Source: Loktanella fryxellensis (lineage in GTDB: Bacteria; Pseudomonadota; Alphaproteobacteria; Rhodobacterales; Rhodobacteraceae). Taken from it: a DNA stretch of 64,000 nucleotides. Positions 30,111 to 36,292 of this stretch are shown one piece after another. Both the position numbers and the translations under genes were made by a program. The stretch lies in NCBI RefSeq assembly GCF_900110065.1, contig NZ_FOCI01000001.1, forward strand, positions 434,001 to 498,000, read 5' to 3'. The notes under the pieces were generated by a model. The model saw only the letters and a list, made by a program, of their open reading frames with translations. It was not told the origin of the DNA and ran no database searches. Positions within the stretch are counted from its first letter, which is position 1; each line of letters opens with the position of its first letter.

Positions 30111-30383
30111 CCTTGGTGCCCTTTTCAGGGCTGGACCGACTGCGCGCGCCACCTGGGGGGATGTCTGCTCGCTCGCGCGCCGGATCGCTTTTATCGGTAG
30201 AAACGAGGCCTGTATGAAACCTGACATTGTGCCGGTGGGGTTCTTTGTGTGCCCCTTGTTTGTCTGCCCGCTCTTTCCGTGCACTCTTTTTGTCAGACCG
30301 GATTGCCCGTCGCAACACCTGTTTTGGGATTGCTGTGAACTTCGCGGAACTCACATCCGATTCACGGCGCCGTGAGTCAAAAG

Positions 30384-30426
30384 TTGTCCACAGGCTTACT
30401 TGGTCATATGGTGCGCCTGTGGACAA
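30384..30426. promoter_or_regulatory. DnaA-box-like inverted repeat
   Basis: TTGTCCACAG at 30384-30393 and its exact complement CTGTGGACAA at 30417-30426, 23 nt apart. TTGTCCACA is one base from the DnaA box TTATCCACA. AT-rich sequence (CAAATTT, TGTAATAAT) follows on one side. It lies about 380 nt before mraZ, consistent with a DnaA-responsive or other dimeric-regulator site for the dcw promoter; an origin is unlikely because no dnaA, parAB or gid genes are near. Confidence 0.5.
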
Positions 30427-30579
30427 ATTTCCCTACATCTTGTAATAATCTGGCCTCACGGGCCCGGTTCACGGCAGCCCCGAAAAACTTTTTTAGCCCC
30501 TCCGAGTCGCGGCTTGGGCGTGTCACAGCCGCCGCAGTCAAGTCCCTTTTGTGATTAAACTGGCGCAAATTTCAGGCTT

Positions 30580-30615
30580 GAAAAAGAGAATCGGGCCACC
30601 CCTGTGGGCGGCCCG
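30580..30615 (-). terminator. Intrinsic terminator after mrp
   Basis: On the minus strand, stem CGGGCCGCCC pairs with GGGTGGCCCG (one G-U pair) around an ACAGG-type loop, followed by ATTCTCTTTTTC. It lies about 53 nt after the mrp stop. Confidence 0.8.
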
Positions 30616-30667
30616 TTTCCGGTTCACAATGATTCACGCCAAAACCGCAGCCGTGCGATTCTCCGCG

Positions 30668-31762
30668 TCAGGCCATGCCACCGTCGATGAACCGCTGCGC
30701 AAGCGCGGCATAGGCCAGACCAACCGGCCCGTCCGTCAGCGCCACGGGCGTCCCCGCATCCCCCGCAAGCCGGGTGTCGATGTCGATGGGCAGCGCACCC
30801 AACAGCGGCAACTCCAGTCGGGCCGCCTCGGCCGCGACACCGCCGTGGCCGAAGATCTGCGTCTCTTCTCCACAATGGGGACAATGAAAGGTGGACATGT
30901 TCTCGATCAGGCCGAGGATCGGTGTCTTGAGCGTGCGGAACATGTCGATGGCCTTTCGCGCGTCCAGCAGGGCCACGTCCTGCGGCGTGCTGACGATGAC
31001 GGCGCCGGTGACGTTGGTGCGCTGGCACAGCGTCAACTGCACGTCGCCCGTCCCCGGCGGCAGGTCGATGATCAGGACGTCGAGCTGTCCCCAAGCCACC
31101 TGGTTCAGCATCTGCTGCAACGCCCCCATCAGCATCGGGCCGCGCCAGACCACCGCCTTGTCCGCGTCCACCATCAGGCCGATGGACATGATGGTGACGC
31201 CGTGGGCGTGCAGCGGCATGATGGTCTGCCCGTCGGGGCTGGCGGGGCGCCCGCTGACCCCCATCATGCGCGGCTGGCTCGGTCCATATATATCGGCGTC
31301 CAGCAGACCGACCCGCCGCCCCTTGCGCGCCAGTGCCACCGCCAGGTTCGAGGCGACGGTCGATTTGCCGACACCACCCTTGCCGGACCCGACCGCGAGG
31401 ATGCGGTCCACGCCCGCCACCGGCGCGGGACCCGCCTGCGGCGTCGGATGGCGCCCCACCTTCAGACTGGGCGGCGCACCGGCGGGGGCTGCGGCGCCTG
31501 CGCCGACGGGCCCGGCCTGATGCGCTGTCAGGACCGCACCCACATCCAGTCCGGGCGCCAGATGATGCACCGCAGCAATCGCGGCCTGCCGCACCGGTTC
31601 GAGTGTGGTTGCGACGGCGGCGGTCGGCGCCTCGATCACGAAGCGGATTCGCGCGCCTTCGATCGTGACGGCGCGCAGCATGTCGCGGGCGCCCAACGTG
31701 GTGCCATCCGGCAGGGTCAGACCCGCAACAGCCCGCAGAATGTCGTCTCTGGTCAGTGTCAT
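30668..31762 (-). CDS. mrp: Iron-sulfur cluster carrier ATPase Mrp/ApbC
   Basis: A 364-residue cytosolic P-loop protein that carries and transfers Fe-S clusters. The N-terminal MIP18-like (DUF59) domain spans about residues 1-90, then a linker and the deviant Walker A AVGSGKGGVGKSTVASNLA. The cluster-binding CxxC is in FHCPHCGEETQIFG. DLPPGTGDVQLTL is the conserved switch. It has its own terminator and faces away from the DUF1127 gene. Confidence 0.95.
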   Translation of the reverse strand: MTLTRDDILRAVAGLTLPDGTTLGARDMLRAVTIEGARIRFVIEAPTAAVATTLEPVRQAAIAAVHHLAPGLDVGAVLTAHQAGPVGAGAAAPAGAPPSLKVGRHPTPQAGPAPVAGVDRILAVGSGKGGVGKSTVASNLAVALARKGRRVGLLDADIYGPSQPRMMGVSGRPASPDGQTIMPLHAHGVTIMSIGLMVDADKAVVWRGPMLMGALQQMLNQVAWGQLDVLIIDLPPGTGDVQLTLCQRTNVTGAVIVSTPQDVALLDARKAIDMFRTLKTPILGLIENMSTFHCPHCGEETQIFGHGGVAAEAARLELPLLGALPIDIDTRLAGDAGTPVALTDGPVGLAYAALAQRFIDGGMA

Positions 31763-31948
31763 CTACATATTTCCTTCACATCCGGGGCGCGTCGCGGGCC
31801 GTCGGGGGCACCCTGATCCGCCGTCCGGCACGGCGCAACCCCTCAATTTTCATGGCGCAAATGCCGCTTTGCCCAAGGCGTGGGCGGTTTAGTAACTGTC
31901 CCTGAGTAACCTTGCACCCGCTGCATAGCAGCAATGCCGAATGGTTCG

Positions 31949-31976
31949 TTGTGCAGGTGCAGCATCTTCCTACATA
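31949..31976 (+). promoter_or_regulatory. Possible stress-sigma promoter for DUF1127 and the hairpin array
   Basis: TTGTGC (31949-31954), a 16-nt spacer, then TACATA within CCTACATAA (31971-31976). This resembles alphaproteobacterial RpoH-type elements (TTG ... CYTATNT) more than a housekeeping promoter. The R. sphaeroides homologous locus is known to be stress induced, which fits. The match is weak and by eye; the predicted leader would be about 50 nt. Confidence 0.3.
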
Positions 31977-32031
31977 ACGGTCACAAGCAGCGACACACAT
32001 TGCAACGGGTTACAAGAAAGACGAGATGGAA

Positions 32032-32235
32032 ATGGCATACGCACACACAACGACGACGACCGCACCGCGCAGCACGGGCCTCGTGGCACGCATCACGGAC
32101 GCACTGGCCGCACGCAAGGTGTACCGCACCACGCTGACCGAACTGCAGGCGCTGGACAACCGCGATCTGGCAGATCTGGGCATCAGCCGCTCGATGATCA
32201 AGTCGATCGCGTATGAGGCCGCCTACGGCAAGTAA
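32032..32235 (+). CDS. DUF1127 small RNA-associated protein (CcaF1-like)
   Basis: A 67-residue, basic protein with the DUF1127 core VYRTTLTELQALDNRDLADLGISR, then SMIKSIAYEAAYGK. In Rhodobacter sphaeroides the DUF1127 protein CcaF1 is encoded directly upstream of the CcsR1-4 sRNAs on the same transcript, binds RNA and affects sRNA maturation. Here the same arrangement is seen: the hairpin array begins 14 nt after the stop. ATG 32032 (MAYAHTT) was chosen because relatives begin MAYA; ATG 32026 is also possible. The N-terminus is Thr-rich. Inferred role: RNA-binding partner of its own 3' sRNAs. Confidence 0.9.
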   Translation: MAYAHTTTTTAPRSTGLVARITDALAARKVYRTTLTELQALDNRDLADLGISRSMIKSIAYEAAYGK

Positions 32236-32249
32236 GAATTCACATCGGG

Positions 32250-32412
32250 ACCGGTCAACCTCCTCCCTGACCCGGTTCTGACCCGCGCCGCCGCAACCTC
32301 CTCCCTGCGGCGGGCGCGCAAGACAGGGCGGCGACCCGACCTCCTCCCCGGATCGCCGTCTTGAAACCAGTTTAAGAATTATGGGAACCTGCACCTCCTC
32401 CCGCAGTTGCCC
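32250..32412 (+). ncRNA. Hairpin quartet 1 (H1-H4)
   Basis: H1 32250-32276 (ACCGGTCA / TGACCCGGT), H2 32285-32317 (GCGCCGCCGCA / TGCGGCGGGCGC), H3 32321-32362 and H4 32383-32412 (CTGC / GCAG around the motif). Loop contexts in order are caACCTCCTCCCTG, gcaACCTCCTCCCTGCGG, cgACCTCCTCCCCG and gcACCTCCTCCCGCAG. The same order recurs in the next two quartets. H3 and H4 are separated by an AT-rich linker (32363-32382), a plausible RNase E site. Confidence 0.8.
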
Positions 32413-32419
32413 GTAAGAC

Positions 32420-32584
32420 GCAGGGACCGCTGACCTCCTCCCGGGTTGGTTCCTGCAAAGACCGGACAGCGCGCAACCTCCTCCCTGCGTGCGGTCCACC
32501 CCAGATCGGTGGTGGTCACCTCCTCCCGGCCACCACCGGCACTGAATTCAGATCGGGACGCTGCACCTCCTCCCGCAGCGGCCC
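32420..32584 (+). ncRNA. Hairpin quartet 2 (H5-H8)
   Basis: H5 32420-32456 (GCAGGGACC / GGTTCCTGC), H6 32464-32497, H7 32507-32538 (CGGTGGTGGTC / GGCCACCACCG) and H8 32555-32584 (CGCTGC / GCAGCG). H7 is shared almost exactly with H11, including the leading CAGATCGGTGGTGG. The AT-rich CTGAATTCAG between H7 and H8 resembles the start of the array at 32236 (GAATTCACATCGGGA against GAATTCAGATCGGGA). Confidence 0.8.
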
Positions 32585-32594
32585 TGACAGGCCC

Positions 32595-32757
32595 GGTGAC
32601 CGCCAACCTCCTCCCTGGTTGGTTACTGCGGCTTACGACCCGGACGGCCCGCAACCTCCTCCCTGCGGCACCGTCCATCCAGATCGGTGGTGGCGACCTC
32701 CTCCCCGCCACCACCGACTGCCACTTACGGGCGCCGCACCTCCTCCCGCGGCCAACC
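32595..32757 (+). ncRNA. Hairpin quartet 3 (H9-H12)
   Basis: H9 32595-32628, H10 32642-32676 (GGACGGCCCGCA / TGCGGCACCGTCC), H11 32685-32716 (perfect CGGTGGTGGCG / CGCCACCACCG) and H12 32729-32757 (GCCGC / GCGGC). H9 shares GGTTGGTT and the following CTGC with H5. The motif-to-motif offset from quartet 2 is 173-178 nt for every member. Confidence 0.8.
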
Positions 32758-32763
32758 CGGATC

Positions 32764-32881
32764 GTCCGTGCCGCAACCTCCTCCCTGCGGTATGGACACC
32801 CCGATGCGGACCCCGACCTCCTCCCCGAGGGTCCACATCAGAACCGAAGGCGATGCGCTCCTCCCGCGCATCGCCTTTTTT
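32764..32881 (+). ncRNA. Terminal hairpin trio (H13-H15)
   Basis: H13 32764-32797 (GTCCGTGCCGCA / TGCGGTATGGAC), H14 32803-32839 (GATGCGGACCC / GGGTCCACATC) and H15 32849-32875. By loop context these match the second, third and fourth members of the quartets; the first member is missing. H15 is the terminator. Confidence 0.8.
32849..32881 (+). terminator. Motif-bearing intrinsic terminator of the array
   Basis: Perfect 10-bp stem GGCGATGCGC / GCGCATCGCC with the 7-nt loop TCCTCCC, followed by six T residues (32876-32881). The loop plus the last stem base gives CTCCTCCC, so the terminator hairpin itself belongs to the family. Confidence 0.93.
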
Positions 32882-32961
32882 CATGTCCGCCCCTCTGCCT
32901 CATCGCGTCTCCAGCGCGATTTTTCGAATGCGCAGGGCCTCGTCCAGCGCTACCAGACGGC

Positions 32962-33561
32962 ATGGAACCCCTCGCCCTCTATCTGCTGTTACAGTTCGCC
33001 TTTGCCGGGTCGGTCACGCCCGGTCCCAACAACATCATGCTGATGGCGTCGGGGGCGAACTACGGCCTGCGTCGAACGGTGCCGCACATGCTGGGCGTCA
33101 GCTTTGGCCACAGCTTCATGGTGCTGATGGTCGGGCTGGCGCTGCTGCAACTGTTCACCGCCTATCCGGTGCTGAACACGGTGCTCAAGGTGATCGCCGT
33201 CGTCTACATGACGTGGCTCGCCTACAAGATCGCGACCGCCCTGCCGCCAGAGGCGAAGGGCGTCACCGGCAAACCCTTCACCTTCCTACAGGCGGCGGCA
33301 TTCCAGTGGGTCAACCCCAAGGCCTGGGTCATCGCGATCACGGCGATCACCGCCTATGCGCCCGCCGACTGGCCCACATGGGCCGGGTCGCTGCTGGTCG
33401 CCACAGCGTTCCTGACGATGAACCTGCCTGCGATCAGCCTCTGGGCCGTGCTCGGCGTGCAGGTCCGGCGGTTCCTCGGCACGGCGCGCCGGTTGCGCAT
33501 CTTCAACGTGACGATGGCGGTGCTGCTGCTCGCTTCGCTCTGGCCGATGCTGGTGCGCTAG
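32962..33561 (+). CDS. LysE family amino acid exporter
   Basis: A 199-residue inner membrane exporter of the LysE/RhtB superfamily with about six membrane helices. The N-terminal signature SVTPGPNNIMLMASGANYGLRR (read as SVTPGPNN and MASGANYG) is diagnostic, followed by LGVSFGHSFMVLMVG and FQWVNPKAWV. Substrate (amino acid or metabolite) cannot be told. It starts 80 nt after the array terminator; an open frame runs back through the array to 32446 but is an artefact of stop-poor repeats. Confidence 0.9.
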   Translation: MEPLALYLLLQFAFAGSVTPGPNNIMLMASGANYGLRRTVPHMLGVSFGHSFMVLMVGLALLQLFTAYPVLNTVLKVIAVVYMTWLAYKIATALPPEAKGVTGKPFTFLQAAAFQWVNPKAWVIAITAITAYAPADWPTWAGSLLVATAFLTMNLPAISLWAVLGVQVRRFLGTARRLRIFNVTMAVLLLASLWPMLVR

Positions 33562-33647
33562 GGCGTCGCGGCACGGCATTTCGGGACGGCGGGCGGGGCG
33601 TCTCAGGCCCCGGCACCGGGGTCGGACAGCAGCGTCCCGCCGTTATC

Positions 33648-36050
33648 TCAGAAAGGCACCTCGGTCGCCGCATCGGCACTGACGATGAACTTGGCCACGA
33701 CCTTCTTCGACCCCGCCTTGTCAAAGGCGATGTCCAGCTTGTCACCCTCGATGCCCTCGATCACGCCATAGCCGAACTTCTGGTGGAACACCCGGTCACC
33801 CGTGGTGAAGGCGCTGACAGCGTCAAGGTCGATGACCATGTTGCGCGTCTCGATTGGCTGCGACAGCCCGCGCACAGCCCCACGCGCCTGCAGCCGCCGC
33901 CAGCCGGGAGAGTTGTAGACATCCGCATCCACCGCCTTTTGGTGCAGGTCGCTCATCGCCTCTTCGCGCAGCTTGGGGCTGGCCGTTGCCGCCATGCCCG
34001 CCGCGCCATAGCCGCCGCCATACAGGCCCGGCGGCGTCAGCACGTCCACATGATCCACCGGCAATTCGTCGATGAACCGCGACGGCAGCGCGCTTTGCCA
34101 TTGGCCATAGACGCGGCGGTTCGCGGCGAAGGAAATGGTGCACAGCGCCTCGGCCCGCGTGATCCCGACATAGGCGAGGCGCCGCTCCTCCTCCAACCCC
34201 TTCAGCCCGCTCTCGTCCATGCTGCGCTGGGACGGGAACAGACCATCCTCCCAGCCCGGCAGGAACACGGCGGGAAACTCCAGCCCCTTGGCGGCGTGCA
34301 GGGTCATGATGCTGACCTTCTCGCCCTCCTGTTCCGTCTCGTTGTCCATGATGAGGGCGACGTGTTCAAGGAAGCCTTGCAGATTCTCGAAGTTGTCCAG
34401 CGCCTTGACCAGTTCCTTGAGGTTCTCGAGCCGTCCGGGCGCCTCCGGCGTCTTGTCGGCCTGCCACATGCCGGTATAGCCGCTCTCGTCCAGGATCATC
34501 TCGGCCAGTTCCTGGTGCGTGTCGGCCTCGGCCCGCACCTGACTGTGCCAGCGGTCGATGCCATCGACCAGCAGCGCCAACTCGCGCAGCCCCTTGCCGC
34601 CCAGCAACTTCGCCTGCACGACCAGCCGCGCGCCTTCGACAAGGCCGACGCCGTTGGCGCGTGCGACCTTCTGCACGGTCTGGATCGCCTTGTCGCCAAG
34701 GCCGCGCTTTGGCGTGTTCACGATCCGCTCGAACGCCAGATCGTCGTCGGGACTGACGGCAAGGCGGAAATACGCCATCGCGTCGCGAATCTCCAACCGC
34801 TCATAGAACCGCGGCCCGCCGATCACGCGGTAGGGCAGACCGATGGTCAGGAACCGGTCCTCGAACGCGCGCATCTGGTGCGACGCCCGCACCAGGATCG
34901 CCTGCGCGTCCAGCCCCACCCTGTCCAGACCGCGGGTGCCGCGCTGCAGGGCCTCGATCTCCTCGCCGATCCAGCGGGCCTCTTCCTCGCCGTCCCAGTG
35001 GCCGATCAGGCGGACCTTCTCGCCACCGCGCGCATCGGTGAACAGCGTCTTGCCCAACCGCCCGGTGTTGGCCGCGATCACGCCCGACGCTGCGGCAAGG
35101 ATGTGTTCGGTGGAGCGGTAGTTCTGTTCCAGCTTGACCACGGTGGCGCCGGGGAAATCCTGCTCGAACCGCAGGATGTTGCCGACCTCGGCGCCGCGCC
35201 AGCCATAGATGCTCTGGTCGTCGTCGCCCACGCAGCAGATGTTCCTGTGCGCTGCCGCCAGCAGGCGCAGCCACAGATACTGTGCGACGTTGGTGTCCTG
35301 ATACTCGTCCACGAGGATGTAGCGGAACCGCCGCTGATACTGGTTCAGCACGTCCGCATGCGTCTGAAAGATCGTCACCATATGCAGCAGCAGATCGCCG
35401 AAATCGCAGGCGTTCAGGTCCAGCAGGCGGCGCTGATAGGCAGCATAGAGGTCGATGCCCTTGTGATCGAACGCCCCCGCATCGGCCAGCGGCACTTTGT
35501 CGGGGGTGAAGGCCTTGTTCTTCCATGCGTCGATCAGCCCCGCCAGCATACGCGGCGGCCAGCGTTTTTCGTCGATGCCGTCTGCCACGATCAGCTGCTT
35601 CATCAGGCGGATCTGGTCGTCGGTGTCGAGAATCGTGAAGTTCGACTTCAGTCCCACCAGTTCCGCATGGCGCCGCAACAGCTTCACGCAGACCGAATGG
35701 AAGGTGCCGAGCCACGGCATCCCTTCCACCGTCTCGCCCATCAGGCGGCCGACGCGGTCCTTCATCTCGCGCGCGGCCTTGTTGGTGAAGGTCACGGCGA
35801 GGATTTCCTGCGGGCGTGCGGTGCCGGTCACCAGCAGATGCGCGATCCGCGCGGTCAGGGCGCGGGTCTTGCCGGTCCCGGCGCCGGCCAGCATCAGCAC
35901 GGGTCCGTCCAATGCCAGCACCGCCGCACGCTGTGCAGGGTTCAACCCCTCCAGATACGGGCCGGCGGGGCGCGTGGGCATTGCCCGCTGGCTCAGCGGG
36001 ACTGCGGCGGCGGCGAATGCGTCATCTTCGGAATAGCTGTTCATGGGCAT
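33648..36050 (-). CDS. uvrD: DNA helicase II UvrD/PcrA
   Basis: An 800-residue superfamily 1A 3'-5' helicase for nucleotide excision and mismatch repair. Motifs in order: LNPAQRAAV (Q), LAGAGTGKTRALTARI (I), TFTNKAAREMKDRV (Ia), LVDEYQDTN (II), VGDDDQSIYGWRGAE (III), YRSTEHIL (IV), SIMTLHAAKGLEFPAVFLPG (V) and RRLAYVGITRAE (VI). The start is near MPMNSYSEDD (36050, or 36044). It converges on the LysE gene; a GC hairpin (33608-33621) lies between. Confidence 0.95.
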   Translation of the reverse strand: MPMNSYSEDDAFAAAAVPLSQRAMPTRPAGPYLEGLNPAQRAAVLALDGPVLMLAGAGTGKTRALTARIAHLLVTGTARPQEILAVTFTNKAAREMKDRVGRLMGETVEGMPWLGTFHSVCVKLLRRHAELVGLKSNFTILDTDDQIRLMKQLIVADGIDEKRWPPRMLAGLIDAWKNKAFTPDKVPLADAGAFDHKGIDLYAAYQRRLLDLNACDFGDLLLHMVTIFQTHADVLNQYQRRFRYILVDEYQDTNVAQYLWLRLLAAAHRNICCVGDDDQSIYGWRGAEVGNILRFEQDFPGATVVKLEQNYRSTEHILAAASGVIAANTGRLGKTLFTDARGGEKVRLIGHWDGEEEARWIGEEIEALQRGTRGLDRVGLDAQAILVRASHQMRAFEDRFLTIGLPYRVIGGPRFYERLEIRDAMAYFRLAVSPDDDLAFERIVNTPKRGLGDKAIQTVQKVARANGVGLVEGARLVVQAKLLGGKGLRELALLVDGIDRWHSQVRAEADTHQELAEMILDESGYTGMWQADKTPEAPGRLENLKELVKALDNFENLQGFLEHVALIMDNETEQEGEKVSIMTLHAAKGLEFPAVFLPGWEDGLFPSQRSMDESGLKGLEEERRLAYVGITRAEALCTISFAANRRVYGQWQSALPSRFIDELPVDHVDVLTPPGLYGGGYGAAGMAATASPKLREEAMSDLHQKAVDADVYNSPGWRRLQARGAVRGLSQPIETRNMVIDLDAVSAFTTGDRVFHQKFGYGVIEGIEGDKLDIAFDKAGSKKVVAKFIVSADAATEVPF

Positions 36051-36292
36051 CAGAATAGGCGCGACCGTCCCACAAATAAACCCCTTGTTCATGGTTCGTT
36101 CGACAGCAATGCCACGGATTGTGCGAAACCTGTCCACGGCAGCCCCTCTGCGGCGCGCACCGCAGGCCCTGCCCGCCCCCTTCGTGCTGAAAATCGTGGC
36201 ACCGTCACCCGGTGGCTCGATCACCGCCCTTGCGGCCACTGGACTCTGTCAGGTCCGCGCATAAGAATGCTGCAACTGCAAAGGGAATGAGC

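Larger units (their letters stand above)
30006..30667. other. 660-nt non-coding gap upstream of mraZ
   Basis: No credible gene on either strand. Contents seen: a 12-bp hairpin (30074-30110), a DnaA-box-like inverted repeat (30384-30426) flanked by AT-rich DNA, and the mrp terminator (30580-30615). The dcw promoter should lie here, and the distance to mraZ allows a long 5' leader. I looked for RNase P RNA, which sits near mraZ in some relatives, but found no GAGGAAAGTCC core. Confidence 0.7.
32236..32881 (+). ncRNA. CcsR/cuckoo-type sRNA array: 15 hairpins with CTCCTCCC loops
   Basis: Fifteen consecutive stem-loops, each with CTCCTCCC in the loop; copies 1-14 have the longer ACCTCCTCCC. The 8-mers start at 32260, 32298, 32341, 32395, 32435, 32478, 32520, 32567, 32608, 32656, 32698, 32740, 32778, 32818 and 32858, spaced 38-54 nt. 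Flanking arms differ between copies but remain complementary within each, e.g. 11-bp perfect pairing at 32685-32716, so structure rather than stem sequence is kept. This is the hallmark of the CcsR/cuckoo RNA family of Rhodobacteraceae. The motif is identical to the core anti-Shine-Dalgarno CCUCCU and could pair with GGAGG-type sites in mRNAs (inference). The array follows DUF1127 on the same strand and ends in an intrinsic terminator; it is probably cut from one precursor. Confidence 0.92.

Noticed and set aside
30384-30426. Chromosomal replication origin
   Set aside because: Only two DnaA-like boxes, and no dnaA, parAB, hemE or gid genes nearby; a regulatory site is more likely.
30006-30660. 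RNase P RNA upstream of mraZ
   Set aside because: Considered because it occurs near mraZ in some relatives, but the GAGGAAAGTCC core and its partner were not found on either strand.
32250-32881. CRISPR-like regular repeats (15 units of about 40 nt)
   Set aside because: The invariant part is only 8-10 nt, the sequences between are self-complementary stems rather than unique spacers, and no cas genes are present.
32446-33561. 371-residue open frame running through the hairpin array into the LysE gene
   Set aside because: The array is stop-poor because of its repeated GC-rich motif; the LysE family N-terminus begins at 32962 and the terminator at 32849-32881 would cut such an mRNA.
32619-36290. 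1223-residue plus-strand open frame
   Set aside because: It runs antisense to uvrD, whose helicase motifs are complete; its translation is Arg/His/Pro-rich shadow sequence.
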